Positions 19,301 to 31,151 of a stretch of 40,727 nucleotides of DNA are shown one piece after another. The first letter of the stretch is position 1. The number at the start of each line of letters is the position of its first letter. Source of the DNA: Welwitschia mirabilis (taxonomy: Eukaryota > Gnetophyta > Gnetopsida > Welwitschiales). The notes under the pieces are model-generated. The model had not been told where the DNA came from. It was given only the letters and a program-made list of their open reading frames with translations, and did not search any database. The position numbers were made by a program, and so were the translations under genes. The DNA lies in the NCBI GenBank assembly GCA_051453625.1, contig JBOZIK010000001.1:215033575-215074301 (forward strand), given 5' to 3'.

Positions 19301-20640
19301 GCTTTTGCTTATGTAAATAGAAAATGGTTGTTCCACCTTGAGCATTGCTTCTTAGTTTTTTCTAAGAGGGCCTTCTAGGTACCTATATTATGCTAGCATT
19401 TCATTAGGATCCCAACTATACATTAAATTCTTTCCCTTTACTAATGCATATGCCTCTAATAATGGGATGCTTACAACTACTTGATTTATTCAATAAATAG
19501 TTTTTTTATTTGTTCCAATTTATGGTGAGACTTGCTATCTCGATAAAGTCCTTAAGCTTGTGGAATATGACTCCTACATCATCTATTATAGATTTTATGA
19601 TGATCATAATATCATTAGCATAGTGATTATTAGCTCATATCATGATACCTTCAATTTTGTGTTTCTTTAATAAAGTGTTTATTATGTTTATAACCAGAAT
19701 GAAGAGGTAGGGTGACATTGGGTCTCCTTGTCTGAGCCCCCTAGAGGAAGAGAAGAAATCATAAGGAGTACCATTAACGTTGACTAAGAATCTAGTTATC
19801 TATAAATCAAGGCATAGTCTACCATTTTCTCTAGAAATCCTTTCTTGATAGGAACTTATTGTAGAGTTATCCAATTAATTGAGTTCTAAGCTTTTTCTAT
19901 GTTTAGCTTAATAAACATCATAGGAAATATGTGAGTTTTATAAGCATGAATGAGTTCATGATTCAATATAATTTGGTCTTGAATGTACCTCAACTCAACC
20001 AAACCCATTAGTTGGGGCTAATAAGTTTTAGCAATAAAGGGCTTATCCTACAAACTATGGCTTTAGTTAAAACACTATAGATAACATTACAAACACCAAT
20101 AGGGTGAAAATATGGGGTAATAACATCTTGCTTTTTTGAAATAATTGTGATATTTGTATAATTAGTAACCTTGTTCATTCTTCCTTTATGAAGTGTATCA
20201 TCTGTTATATCAGTAGTATTTCGCTTGAGGTGGAGAAAGAATTTCCTACATAATTTTACCAGCCAACCATCACCCTAAGGGATTGTATCATTTTTCACAC
20301 TTTAAATCATGATTTTTATTTCATTGGTAGTAAAAGACTCCATTAAGTATTCCTAGTGCTTTATGTTAAGTGTATTACAAATTTTAAAGTCTTTGATGGA
20401 GTTCTTGACCTCAGTCCACGGATCTGTGTCATAGGTTTTAAAGATTCTAGTTATTTTCCCCTCCTCCACTATTTCATGGTCACCTTATTATATTCTTCTG
20501 ATTCAATTTTCTTGCATCTGATAATTCACCTATTGGGGAAAAAAAGTTAGTGTATCTTTCCACTTCCTTGAGAATTTAACTCTTAATCTTTGATTCCAAT
20601 AGCATTTATTGTCCCTATATAAATGACGTATATCAATAAG
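19300..20640 (-). pseudogene. Minus-strand LINE ORF2, reverse transcriptase
   Basis: The best-kept RT block in the window: the minus strand at 19770-19690 reads FFSSSRGLRQGDPMSPYLF, then ILVINIINTLLKKHK. ANNHYANDIMII (about 19640-19600) is the catalytic YADD, changed to YAND. Earlier blocks (about 20600-19850) contain the N-terminal RT region with frame changes. This enzyme would perform target-primed reverse transcription. Dead, but the assignment is certain. Confidence 0.88.
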
Positions 20641-21590
20641 GATTTCTATTTTACTATTTTTTTTAAGTGGATCATCTTCCTCCTCCACTTGGAACTTGTT
20701 AAGCTAGTTTAGCAAATCTAGATTCCCAGCTTTCAAGGATCTCCTATTCTTCTTTATCCATTCCTTTAAGGTATCTTTAAGGTGAATCGAACCCCTGAGT
20801 GAAAAATTCCAAGGGTCTCTCCCTTTATCGGCTTTCCAAATATTATCAATAATATGTTATAGATCCTCCCTTTCTAACTAGTAGCACTCTAGTTTAAAAC
20901 TGCCATAGTAGGGCAAACTCGCCCCCATTAATAAATGGATGGGTCTGTGATCTAAACCTATTCTAGGAAGGCCATGTAACATACATGGAGTTGTGGCTAC
21001 CAAGCTACTAGTGATCTAGGATCTGTCAATTCTAGTTAATACTTTATGCATGCCTTATCATCTATTCAACTACGTATACTTAGTGTTGATTATATCTTAG
21101 TTGTGTATGTCATTATTTGAATGATATCCAAATGTTTCTAAACTTCACTTTGGTTCTAGTACTTACTACCCCATTTCTTTAATTGATGCAAGCACTAGTT
21201 AAAATCTCTTGTAATGAGTCATTTTTATTCTGAAATTTCTTGATCATGTTTGCAATTAATTTTATGTGATCACTGTGTTCTTGCAAGCCATAATAATTGG
21301 TAATAATGATATCTTTGAGACAAATACTAATACATCATGTATCTTGTTCGATAATGTCAAAAGGGATTTTATTAGCTATTAAAATTCCCCCTATATTTTG
21401 ATACTTACTATATGTATTGTTTTCCAATTTTGAAAAAAAACACATTCTTTGGAGGTTAAAAGTTTTTTTTTTTCTTGAATGCAGATTAAGTCTACATTTC
21501 ACTATTGAATCAGCTGAATAGGGATTTTTATTTACAGGAGGTCTTCATTCCCTTTATGTTCCATGATAGAATAATCATTATTGCTTTTTC
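20640..21590 (-). pseudogene. Minus-strand LINE ORF2, endonuclease and linker
   Basis: ORF2 starts near 21575 on the minus strand with IMIILSWNIKGMK. It continues NIGGILIANKIPFDIIEQDT, IIITNYYGLQEHSDHIK, LTRIDRS and GLPRIGLDHRPIHLLMG, the R(L/I)DR and DH(R)PI terminal nuclease blocks. The linker reads KADKGRDPWNFSLRGSIHLK and EWIKKNRRSLKAGNLDLLN. All blocks are in the expected order ahead of the RT. Confidence 0.82.
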
Positions 21591-21599
21591 TTATGGTTG

Positions 21600-22745
21600 T
21601 TGTTATTTTTAGCCATGTCTTTTAGTATGGCTTAGGATTTATTTGCCAAAGTTTCTTTCATTTTTCTATTCCTTTTCTTCTAGTTATTGGGCCTACCCCT
21701 TGTGTTATGGAAATCATGTCCCTTAATTGGTGGAAAATATTTTTCTATTTCCTATCTCTAGTTTTGAACTTTATTTAGTGGTACCTAAGGTGGGGCAACC
21801 CCACCTCTTAGAGGGCTAGTTAGCACATCATCAATATCCTTCTTTATTCGTAGGTTTTCCTGGTCTCCATTATCTATGTATATCTGATCTCCTATAACTC
21901 TAAAGCTATGTTGGTTATTTAAAGTTATAGTTTTAACCTTTTGTTTTTCTAATTATTCTTTTATTTGTTTTATTTATCATTCTTGTTCTAAGTATCCTGA
22001 CTTACCATACTACTTGGAGGTAAGATTTCTCCTTTAATCCCTCTCATTATGCCCTTTTTTGTCATAGTATGTACACTTAATAGTTTTCTATCTATAGAAT
22101 CTCTTTGAGTATGGTACTTCACTGATAGGGTTTTATACCCCCATTTTAATTGAAACTGCACTTATTTGATTCCCTCTATGTTTTCAAATGTTTTTAAATA
22201 CAAAATCATGCTAAGATGAATCAAGATGTCTGTTCCATTATACAACCTATCCTGATTAATCTACCAAAATTTTAAGCTAATATTTGAAGAAAAGACTATT
22301 TCCAAAACTTAATTGGGAAGTTTGGAATCCTAATCAAATTTATACGTTATTGAACAAATGTTGATCATATTGGGCCTTAGGTTTCCATGGGGCTAAGGCT
22401 AAACATCTTGTCCTAGATATCTAGGGATCCTCTACTAAAACCTTATCCCTATCCCAATCTAATTAAAAGTGAAAAAGTAGAAGACCTTTAGATAAAGCTG
22501 ACTTTGACCATTGTTATATTCTTTCATGTAGAAGTTATACAAGCTAAAATAAGATCCATTTAAGGATAAGGGCCCATTACTATAAAACACCCCCAAAGAT
22601 AGAATCAAAACTTTAAGTTTGCTTTAGTACATACCTAATCTTGCATTGATAAAACTAGGGTATCCCCCTGTAAGGAGTAGGACAATTACTCCATACTCCT
22701 CCAAATTGGCTTTCGTACCTACCAAATTGGCTCTTATTCTTATTG
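21600..22745 (-). pseudogene. Minus-strand LINE ORF1 (DUF4283-like with zinc knuckle)
   Basis: On the minus strand 22440-22230 reads VEDPxISRTRCLALAPWKPK, then IWIRIPNFPIKFW and ILAxNFGRLIRIG, a textbook DUF4283 pattern (W.(F)....L.L..W.P.......VW+R+P.LP.E+W.....I...+G...++D). Near 22075-22030 CTYYDKKGHNERD is a zinc knuckle with one Cys changed to Tyr. The C-terminal tail (about 21950-21620) is Lys/Glu-rich. It precedes ORF2 closely on the same strand. Confidence 0.8.
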
Positions 22746-22783
22746 GACCACCAAGTTGCCCCTGCAACCGTACAAGCCCGGCT

Positions 22784-22793
22784 NNNNNNNNNN
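22784..22793. other. Assembly gap (10 N)
   Basis: Run of ten N, just upstream of the minus-strand LINE ORF1. Confidence 0.99.
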
Positions 22794-23029
22794 CTACCTC
22801 AAAATAGTAATGCTACACTTCGTAGTGGCAGAGCGGGTACCTCTCATGTAGAAATCCTAACCCTCTCTAGCTCTTGATGACTCCATCATCTCCTAGGTTT
22901 ATACTCTCTATCATGTATAATTTTTAAAAAGAGTAAATACTAAAGGCGTTGTCCATTTGATATTAAAACTAAAAGTTAAATAATAAAGATCAATCTTAAA
23001 GAGTAGTTGATTAATTACAAATTAAGAAT

Positions 23030-23660
23030 TCTTATTAGAAATATAGTCATCTACAAAGTGCATGTTGATAAGTTGCTTTGAATTTTTACTAATATGAATA
23101 CCATAAATAAGTTTATCTTTTTCATCCTTTTAAATAGCATGGTATGAAAAAAAGTCTATAATGATAAAGAGACAGGGAATTGAAGGACATCCTTCTTCTA
23201 TATGTCTTTGAATAAAAAAGGCAAAATTAAGGCCTCCTGTAGTGGTAACAAAAGCATTTGCATCAAATGCATGTTTTTCCATGTAATCAAAAATAAATTT
23301 ATATTCATTTCTATTCTAGTATGTTGCATAATAAAGTTTAAGGAAGACCATATCTTAATTGGTATCCTTTGTTAATGCTACATCTTCCAAAGTAGATACA
23401 ACATTGTTAAGAGTATATCTACCTCTTATAAAACCACTTTGCTTAAAAAAAGCATATTAGATGGGATAGACTTCACCCTGTTATCTAAAGATTTAGCTAA
23501 AGTTTTATAAGGGACATTAAGTAAAGTAATTAATCTCTAATTGGAAATGAAATTCAAATCACTTAATATTGGCAAAAGACCAATGATGCCTTGATTAAGC
23601 TTTGGACCTAAGATGCCTTTATTAAGGCTTTCTAAACTACCTTCAAGTAGTCTTTTCCAA
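23030..23660 (-). pseudogene. RT fragment of another LINE type
   Basis: The minus strand from 23620 reads IIGLLPILSDLNFISNxRLI, TLLNVPYKTLAKSLDNRVKS and IPSNM. Further down it reads GLNFAFFIQRHIEEGCPSIP, CLFIIIDFFSYHAI, LIYGIHIS and INMHFVDDY. These are the RT blocks (R.ITLLNV.YK..AK.L..R+, R.(I)(E/R)QGCPSSP.LF) and FVDD as catalytic site, with both Asp kept. The style (QGCPS, LLNV) differs from the other LINEs here, so it is a separate insertion. Nuclease and ORF1 are not recognised nearby. Confidence 0.75.
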
Positions 23661-23888
23661 TAATATCCTAATAATCTATGTATTGCTTGTATTTCCTAGT
23701 GTTATTATTATATTAATGCACATTTTAGAAAATATTGAATATTTAAATTAGTATTTATTTAACTTAATTAGTTGTTTTAAGTTTAGTCCCTTTTATTTAT
23801 TTATAATTACATAAACTTAAGTGAACATAATACCTTATTATCACTTTTTAATTTTACATTCAATTTCTATTAGTTTATTTTCTATATG

Positions 23889-24085
23889 TAACAAATGAAA
23901 TGGTAGCCCAACTAGTGGGACACTCATCTTTGATTTAGGAGGTTATGGATTTAAACCTTTAGATGATGTAGTTAGCATGCTATGGGGTATGGAACACAAT
24001 TAAATCATATGTTTGGATGATCATAGAGGCTATACTCTCAATGAAGGTCAATCACTAAATGTCTTGATTTTGACACGTCTACCTT
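23889..24085 (+). repeat. tRNA-derived SINE-like element, + copy
   Basis: The head (tggtagcccaactagtggga) resembles a pol III box A, and ggatttaaacc about 40 bases later resembles box B (canonical GGTTCGANNCC). The body runs to about 24085 (tgattttgaca). The whole unit is matched in inverse orientation at 24290-24510, so it is a repeated element. Plant SINEs have this layout. Confidence 0.62.
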
Positions 24086-24289
24086 TTTTCATAGTTAATC
24101 ATACTATCATTATAAATTTGGTAGTTGAATAAAAGAAAAAGGATTACAAGATTAGCATAATTTTACGTGTAGGGTATCATGTTTAATTAGAAATTTAAAA
24201 GTACTATTTTGAATTATCTTGAAGGCACTATTATTTGAAACATGAAAGGAAAATAAGTTATGTCTACTAACTTGATTTCAATTATTTTA

Positions 24290-24510
24290 TTTTGAGGGAA
24301 TGTTAAAATCAAAGCTCTTAGTGAGCATACCTTCTTGTTAAGGGTATAAATGTCATAATCACCTAGATAAATAAGTCAAGTACACCAAAGACCTTATAAT
24401 ATGCTAATCAAATCATCTAAAGATTCAAACATATAACCTCCTAAATGGAAAATAAGTGTTCCATTTGTTTGGCTACCATCCCATTAGCCAATTGTTTCAT
24501 TTCATTACCA
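24290..24510 (-). repeat. tRNA-derived SINE-like element, - copy
   Basis: The reverse complement carries tgggatggtagccaaacaaa, taggaggttatatgtttgaa, then tttagatgatttgattagca, each aligning with the + copy, and ends near tttgattttaaca. Divergence is considerable. The two copies could also be the arms of a foldback element about 620 bp long. Confidence 0.6.
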
Positions 24511-24529
24511 AATGAAGCTACATATGTGT

Positions 24530-25530
24530 ATATGTGTGTAGTATTATTATTTAGTTGATTATTTATGTACAAGAATAATTTTAACTTTATTGTGTTTATT
24601 TATCACCATAAGATTACACCTAAAAATTTCAAGAGCCTCATCTTAAAGTGTAGAAAGTAAAGATCCTAATTTTGTTCCATTTCTAATTTTATTCTTATAG
24701 ATGATTTATTAAAGTCACTTACATCCAAAATTAATTCTTGATATATCTTTACTCATATCCTTAGAGATTTACCAAGTTTGAGTAGCTTTTTAAACAATGT
24801 TAGTAGCACACGATATTGCATGGGCATTAGATGCATTCATGCTCATTATTATTCTTCATCATTTATTCTTTGTAAACTTGAAAATTCAACAATAATTAAA
24901 AAGACCATTAATTTTGATTTTTTTTTCGATCTCCACGCTATTTTAACAAGAAGGAAATCACTTTCAGATTTCTATCATCTTTCACTAGAAGATAAAAAAG
25001 TGCCATCTTTTTAAGAACTTTCAAATCTTCCATTAAGGTTTTCATAATTGACTATAATACTATAGTAAAATTAGGCTTTCTAGGCTTAAGAAGCATGTTA
25101 TTTCTAGTTATGATATTAAGTGCGTATAATATCTACATGATATTACTCTTAGTAATAAAGAAATCTAAATTCTTATTATAATGAACAGTAAAGATTATCA
25201 TTATAAAATTGTATACTTTAATGTACTAGTTCACATAGTTTTTATTGCTAGAAAGGTCTTTTTTTCAATGAATGTCCATTTACTACTAAGGAAAAAAATT
25301 AAAGGGAAACAAAAAAGTTTCCAAAAGGTAAAACCTACTAATTATTTGCTGAAGTTTTTTTCTTTTAAAGTAAAGAAATCCTAGTAAAATTTAAGGTGAT
25401 AAAAATAAGATATCTAAATTGGATTCTAATAATAAATAAGTTAATGACTTGGATAATCACATGTACAGGGATTTCATAAATGTTTATGTAAAACAAATTC
25501 TAATTACAAATGAAGATGGCTTCTAAGTAA
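24530..25530. other. AT-rich stretch, no gene recognised
   Basis: Two short + strand frames (24778-25014, 25181-25384) lack family features and are low in complexity. Nothing else is supported. Confidence 0.4.
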
Positions 25531-25580
25531 TGATTAGAAATAAAACAGAATAAGAATGATTAGAAATAAAATAGAATAAG
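25531..25580 (+). repeat. Tandem repeat, 2 x about 26 bp
   Basis: The unit TGATTAGAAATAAAACAGAA plus taagaa occurs twice, the second copy with one substitution (acag to atag). Confidence 0.85.
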
Positions 25581-26160
25581 ATTAGTTTTCATGCTAGGAT
25601 TTAACTTAAGCAATTCCTTAGTAATGGATTCACTTGAGCCTTCTGCTATTTTGAAATTTTCTAGTTCAAAAGAAACCTTGAAGAAATTAATTAATAGACA
25701 AGTTATTATTAATATGGGTAATGAAGAAGACACAAGGGTGGTTGTCTCCTTTTTCTCTTCACAATGAGTATTATTTTTTGGAATGCATGGGCATTTTCAT
25801 ACCACTCCAATGTAGATGTGATTGTAACTTTATTTGTTATTAGAAAACTCATTTTGATTCTTTTTTCTCCTAAGAGATTAAAGTTCAAGTTATGAAGTGC
25901 AAGCTTAAGAATAATTATCTGAACAAGTTTATAAAGAATTGATCAGATGGACCTTGTAGAAGCTTTCAAGCTCTATTTTTATAACATTAATACACTGGGG
26001 TAGTGTGGTTAATTATCTCCCATCAAAACTTAATGAACTTTATTTAATGTATTTTGTTTTATTCTAGCAGAAAAAATTATCATTTTATTTTAAGATCCGA
26101 TGCCTCCTCATATTATTTAAGATTCTATGCATGTATTTGAATGGTGTATTTATTAACTAA
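25581..26160. other. AT-rich stretch, no gene recognised
   Basis: Nothing supported. A phrase resembling the start of a LINE ORF (IIFWNAWAF) near 25770 is too isolated to call. Confidence 0.35.
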
Positions 26161-26222
26161 TAACTAAATAAAGATAACCATTACCAACATGTAACTAAAT
26201 AAAGATAACCATTACCAACATG
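26161..26222 (+). repeat. Perfect tandem duplication, 2 x 31 bp
   Basis: The unit beginning TAACTAAATAAAGATAACCA is repeated exactly at 26161-26191 and 26192-26222. Identity implies a recent event or correction to the same sequence during assembly. Confidence 0.93.
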
Positions 26223-26777
26223 GGTTGCACTGTATTTTTATATATAAAAACCTTTTGGATGTGGGTTTCATCACTACTTTATAGACTTATCCCAACTTAA
26301 TATCCAAAGCCTTTGTTATCAAAGAATTATGTTGCATCATCTAGAATGCTTTAAGAAAGTAAAGGTCACTTATAAGCATGCACCCACCCCATACATTATT
26401 TGTTGCTTATTTAGTGGCACACTGAGGTAACATCTAAGTCTATGAGGTTAAGCTAACTCATGCTTATTATAGTTTAGAGCCTAGAGTAAAACCCACTAAT
26501 TGATCAAGTAAAGAAAAATCAAATGGAGATTTCTGAATAGCCTAACTAAGTTGAATGATTGTTGAAGTTATCCCAAGATATTTGTCTTACAAAAGGTTAG
26601 CCACTTTCTTAAATGTATATCTAGCACAGAAAATCCATCCCAAGGAGTCCATGGATTGATGTTCTCCCTTCTAGGCTATAGCAAAGACAACTTACCTAGC
26701 AGGTTCCATAAAAATATACATGTTCAAGTAAAGAAGGTGCCTCCCATTTTTTGCATTGATGTAAGAAATATCAATTT

Positions 26778-27012
26778 AAAATTAAATCAATTTATGATTT
26801 GAGAAAATGTAAAATTGATGGGCCTTAGTGTAAGGATCAAGCCTCTAAAAGGAAATTAAAGAATAATAGGAGTAGTTAAATTGATTCTAAATAGATTCAA
26901 ATTAAATCAATTTATGAATTAAAGATTAATGAACCTTAATGTAATTAATAATCCTTCAAAAGAAAATTAAAGAACAATAATAAGTAACTAAAGTGATATA
27001 AATAGCTTCAAA
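26778..27012 (+). repeat. Diverged tandem repeat, period about 120 bp
   Basis: Two consecutive units each begin aaattaaatcaatttatga, then share attgatgggccttag/attaatgaaccttaat and the taaagaa(t/c)aata block. They are clearly diverged, so old. Confidence 0.7.
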
Positions 27013-27517
27013 ATTGGATCAATGATTACTCCAAGTATATGATGAGATACAGAAGTGATTAATATAACTAATAGGATATATTCAATAAAATTATTCTTTA
27101 AAACATAGCCAATTGGCTAGCTCATGATCACTAATAAGCTAGAAGACTTCTTAAATTTTGTTTGAATATTATTAAATATTATTGAATTTTGCATAGAAAA
27201 TCTAATGAATTTCTAGCAATAGAGTGATTGGGAGCATATAAAGAGCATACTTCAAATAAACCAAAAGAAGATTTGAAAACCATCTAGATGACTCCATGTT
27301 GAGAATAAAAGCTAACATTCTGAATGTACAACTTCTATCTAAGATGGAAAATAATTAAAGAGCCTTCATGTTCATTACGATGACTTATAGCAATGACATA
27401 GCTTCTTTCCATAAATTTGTTAGAAACCATTTCCATAGCAACACTAGATTTCAATTTATAGGATTATTACACAAAAGTAAGAGCATCGCAGTGGCATGCT
27501 TCTTGCAGAGTAAAAGA
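27013..27517. other. AT-rich stretch, no gene recognised
   Basis: No reading frame or structured repeat is supported. Confidence 0.35.
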
Positions 27518-28060
27518 GGAACATCCACAAAGACTTATAGGAGGTGATAAAGTTATTGAGTCATAGGTGAAAACAAGTGATGGAGAGTCACAAGGATTGA
27601 TAAATGAAGTAAATAGAATAATCCTGCATGGGTTGGAATAAGAAATAAAAGTGAAAATATAAGCAGGGATTCCCTATCACCAAAGTGCCTTCATGTTTTG
27701 AGTTGAATGTGGTATCAATTATGTAATTTGGTATCAAAGCTAAAAGATCACTAGTGATGTGGATCTCAAAGGCTAGCTTAGTTTAACATAGACTAGTTAA
27801 TATAAGATCACTCACAAAGAGTTGCAGGAGGCAACAAAGTTATGAAGTGGTAGGTGACAATAAGTGATAGAGAGTTCCAAGGGGCAAAATGCAGTAAATA
27901 GAATAATCCCAAGTGATGAAGAGCCATAAGGCATAATAGATGAAGTAAATAGAATAATCCCACATCAGTTAGAATAGGAAATGGAAGAGAAAATATAAGC
28001 AGGGATGTCCTACCACGAAAGTGCCTTAGCATTTTGAGTTGAATGGAATACTAGTTATGT
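27518..28060 (+). repeat. LTR-like direct repeat pair with primer-site motif between
   Basis: The segment 27518-27725 (cacaaagacttataggaggt ... gttttgagttgaatg) recurs in diverged form at 27806-28050, with shared blocks taaatagaataatcc, aaaatataagcaggga and gtgcctt. Directly after the first copy, 27729-27740 reads TGGTATCAAAGC, one base from the plant initiator-Met primer site TGGTATCAGAGC. Only about 65 bases separate the motif from the second copy. The layout LTR, PBS, very short interior, LTR recalls TRIM elements, but no polypurine tract or TG...CA ends were fixed. Copy 2 has an internal duplication of the taaatagaataatccc block. Confidence 0.45.
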
Positions 28061-28249
28061 TATGACTCCAAATCCGAAAGCAGCTTCCAAAAATTTGCCC
28101 AAAGCATGCTCTTCATCTTATTACAACCTTTTATTTAGAAAGCTTAAAGAGGAATCCTTATCATAAAAGAATCCTCGTATAGCCTATTACATCTTTCACT
28201 AAAAATAGTAATTAAACATAGTTAATTCCTTACATCTTTATTCCCTCTT

Positions 28250-29650
28250 AATTTATTCCTTACATCTTTATCTTTTTCTAAACATAACATATTCCTCTCA
28301 CTAAGATTCCTTCTATGGTAGCTACACATAGTGCCTTCATGGTGATTACACATAACATCTTCACAATAATTACACATGACAAATTTTATTTTCCTTAAAA
28401 ACACATTCAAACCTTAACAAATAGACCCTTAATTAAAGTAATCTATTTATTTTTATTTTCTAAGGATGCTTTCACACCATAGAGTTTATCTCTAAGATCC
28501 CACATATTCCATGAAATAATCTTCGTGAAAATTGTTATGGGTTATTCTCTTCCTAAGGTTGAGACAGATCCATAACAATATTCATTATATAAACTTCCAT
28601 TAAAGAACTACAAATAAATTCTTTAATCTTGTAGCTAGAAGGCTAACTTATTGCATGAATAAAGTGGTTGAAATGTTAGATTCATTCTTTGCTAACTTTG
28701 ATATAAAAGAATGGCTTGTTGGGACATTCTCATTATCTAAAGAAGGGTTAGACGTCCTTTTCTTATTTTAAACTATTTCAAAACCATCTTGACCCACCTA
28801 GGATTGCGGTATCTTTAATATGCTTAACTAGTAAAGATAATTCAATTGAGGAACCTAAAGAGTTTGGTTGCTGGTTATTGGAGGAATAAAAACTAAAAAC
28901 AAAAGGACATGAAGTAGCTATTGTAAGTTCATTTTCTTTTCAAGCTTTACTTTGCTGTTTCCTTTTAAGAGTAGGATAATGTAAATACATATGTCCTCCT
29001 TAATGCCAAAAATGTTAGGAGTTGGAAAACTTATAATAAATTACTATTTAGTTAAAAGAAATTCAATGTCAACTTTTAAGCAAATAGCGTTTGTTGTCAT
29101 TCTTAATGTTAGTTTCCACTAGATCTTTAGTGGTTAATTGATTATTCATAAAATTTTGTTAAGGTGACTAAGAATGCAATGATCAACTTTTATGAAAATG
29201 AGAGGAAAAGTGGGTAATGCTAAAAGTCATGGATCCTTATTAATAGTAACATTAATGTTAAATTCATATGATCAAGTAATCATAACAACATGAAGGTGAT
29301 AAAAAATGTGTGGATTCAAAGAGTCCAACAAGAAAGAAATTCCAAGTGTAATATCATGCATGCTCTATAGTAAGGCTATGGTTAGGAAATGTTGTTTGGA
29401 TTTGTGATAAAAATGATAATGTGCATGGTAGGTAGCCAAGAATTTATAAGAAAATGTAACATGTGAAAATTTTTAGAAACATATCTCCGTTTTGAGAAAG
29501 AGAAAAATCAAAGGAGATATCTATCTCTCCACTTTCAGAATTAGATGATGCAATTTATTGAAGCCATTGTACATGGATGAAGAGAATGAATTACTGGGCA
29601 TTACACTTGATGAAGATGGAGGAGGGTTTTGGTTGTGAGAAGTACAATCC
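28250..29650 (-). pseudogene. LINE remnant: ORF1 end and ORF2 endonuclease start
   Basis: On the minus strand near 28530 the text KIISWNMWDLRDKLYGVKAS matches the SWN(M/V)RGL start of LINE endonucleases. Upstream near 29010-28970, HFWHxGGHMYLHYPTLKRKQ looks like a damaged zinc knuckle of ORF1. Further upstream (about 29450-29250) short phrases such as PWLPTMHIIIF could be DUF4283 debris. No RT follows; the element ends or is cut near the LTR-like repeat. Moderate certainty for the ORF2 start, low for the rest. Confidence 0.45.
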
Positions 29651-30560
29651 TCTTCTTATGAAGGAACATTTAAATCCTTTGCACTTTTATGTGCAAGTAT
29701 TTAAACCAAAAATACAAATAGGATTGAATCTTTAAAGTTCTTTAACAAAAAGGTCAGAGTTGAAGGGAAATAAACCCTAACTTGTGCTCTTTGTATTGTT
29801 TAAGAACGGATACTATTATTGATAGCATTATTATGTAGACGAATGACTTGTACCTATAATTTTAAAATTGACTAAGAGAATTATAGCTTTACAACTAACA
29901 TTTTGTTTAGTACATACTTTTTAAAGAAGATATGACATGGATAAATATAAAAATAAACTTATTAATATATAATTCTATTCTTTTAAAAAGTGTGTAAATT
30001 GTCTCTTTCGAGACATCCCCACAGTAGAATAATGTGCTCATGACTTTGTGGTTATTAGTTCAATTAAAAAGTCTTTTAAAAAAAGGTGTACATTCACAAT
30101 TTAGTGGCATAAAAGCTTAGTGCAAAAAATAACATGCATTAGAATTTTCAGAATAAGTTATCATGAATATGCTCAAATTCATAATGTAAAAGATTTAAAC
30201 ATCCTTTGTTTTAATTGTAAAGTCAAACATGATTATGTCACTATATTAAGATCCCATCCGAGTTTGGACTTTTGGATACCCTACTTTAGATCAAAATTTC
30301 TACAAAACCTTAAGCATAATTAAATTGTTAGCTAAGGTAATCATGGTGACCATAAAAAATAAATGAAATCATGAAAAGTTTCAAATTCAAAACACCTATT
30401 ATTATTATACAATTCCTAATAACTAATTAAAAATTAACATAACAAATTCTTATTGGGAATAAATTCATTTACTAAAGTAGCTCTTTCAATAAAAGACAAG
30501 AAAATCATAAATAAATTGAAAATGATTAACAATTTAAAATTTAATTTCTTATAAACTAAT
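29650..30560. other. AT-rich intergenic DNA upstream of the kelch gene
   Basis: Low GC, short frames only, no recognised element. Confidence 0.45.
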
Positions 30561-30569
30561 AGACAATTT

Positions 30570-31151
30570 GAAAAATGGTTAACGCAACAAGAGAGTGTAA
30601 AGTACCCGAGCGAAGACTCTACAGTGCCTGTGTTACCTTGCTCAAACGTTTGTGTTCATTGTTACCTATTCTTTCTTGCGTGGCTTTTCCTCATGTGTTT
30701 CCTCCCGATGACTCCGCGCAGTTAAAAACCTGCGATTCGAAGTCAGCGACGCGAAGAAATCGGAAGAACGAGATTCACCATCGCCGCTTGTTTCTGCTTG
30801 TCGGAAAGAGACACGGAAACCGGCAACGACAGCAACATCCAGACATCCATCCATCCATCCGTCCAAATGAAACCCCTTTTCGTCGTATTATACCTCTAAA
30901 GTTTCTGTTTCAGTCTTAATCATTTCTTTTTTGTTTATGCCGGAATTCACTTCTTTCTAGTTCTGATGAGCCTTAACATTTAATTTATGGAAGACCCACT
31001 TGCGACCCTTGCCGCGTACCCAACTTCTTCAACTCCTTCTCTCATATACTCCATTTTTCTTCATTCATGTTGATAGCTCCGAATCTCAGTCATACTTCGG
31101 CCCTGTTATTGACTGTGTCTCTGTTTAGTGTTTATCGGTGTTTTTTCGGCA
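30570..31151 (+). promoter_or_regulatory. Promoter and 5' leader region of the kelch gene
   Basis: Base composition changes sharply near 30570: CG dinucleotides, otherwise rare, become frequent (gcgacgcgaagaaatcgg, gaaaccggcaacgac). A short CCAT repeat lies at about 30845-30864. The start codon at 31152 follows an open, pyrimidine-rich leader (ctccttctctcatatactcc near 31035). No convincing TATA box is fixed and the transcription start is unknown. Frames in both strands here (for example 30575-30919) look like by-products of the GC content. Confidence 0.5.

Noticed and set aside
24778-25384. Two short + strand frames (78 and 67 codons)
   Set aside because: Low complexity, no motif, no codon pattern differing from the AT-rich background.
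30575-30919. 114-codon + strand frame upstream of the kelch gene
   Set aside because: No family features. It lies in the GC-rich promoter and leader and overlaps a minus-strand frame of the same quality.
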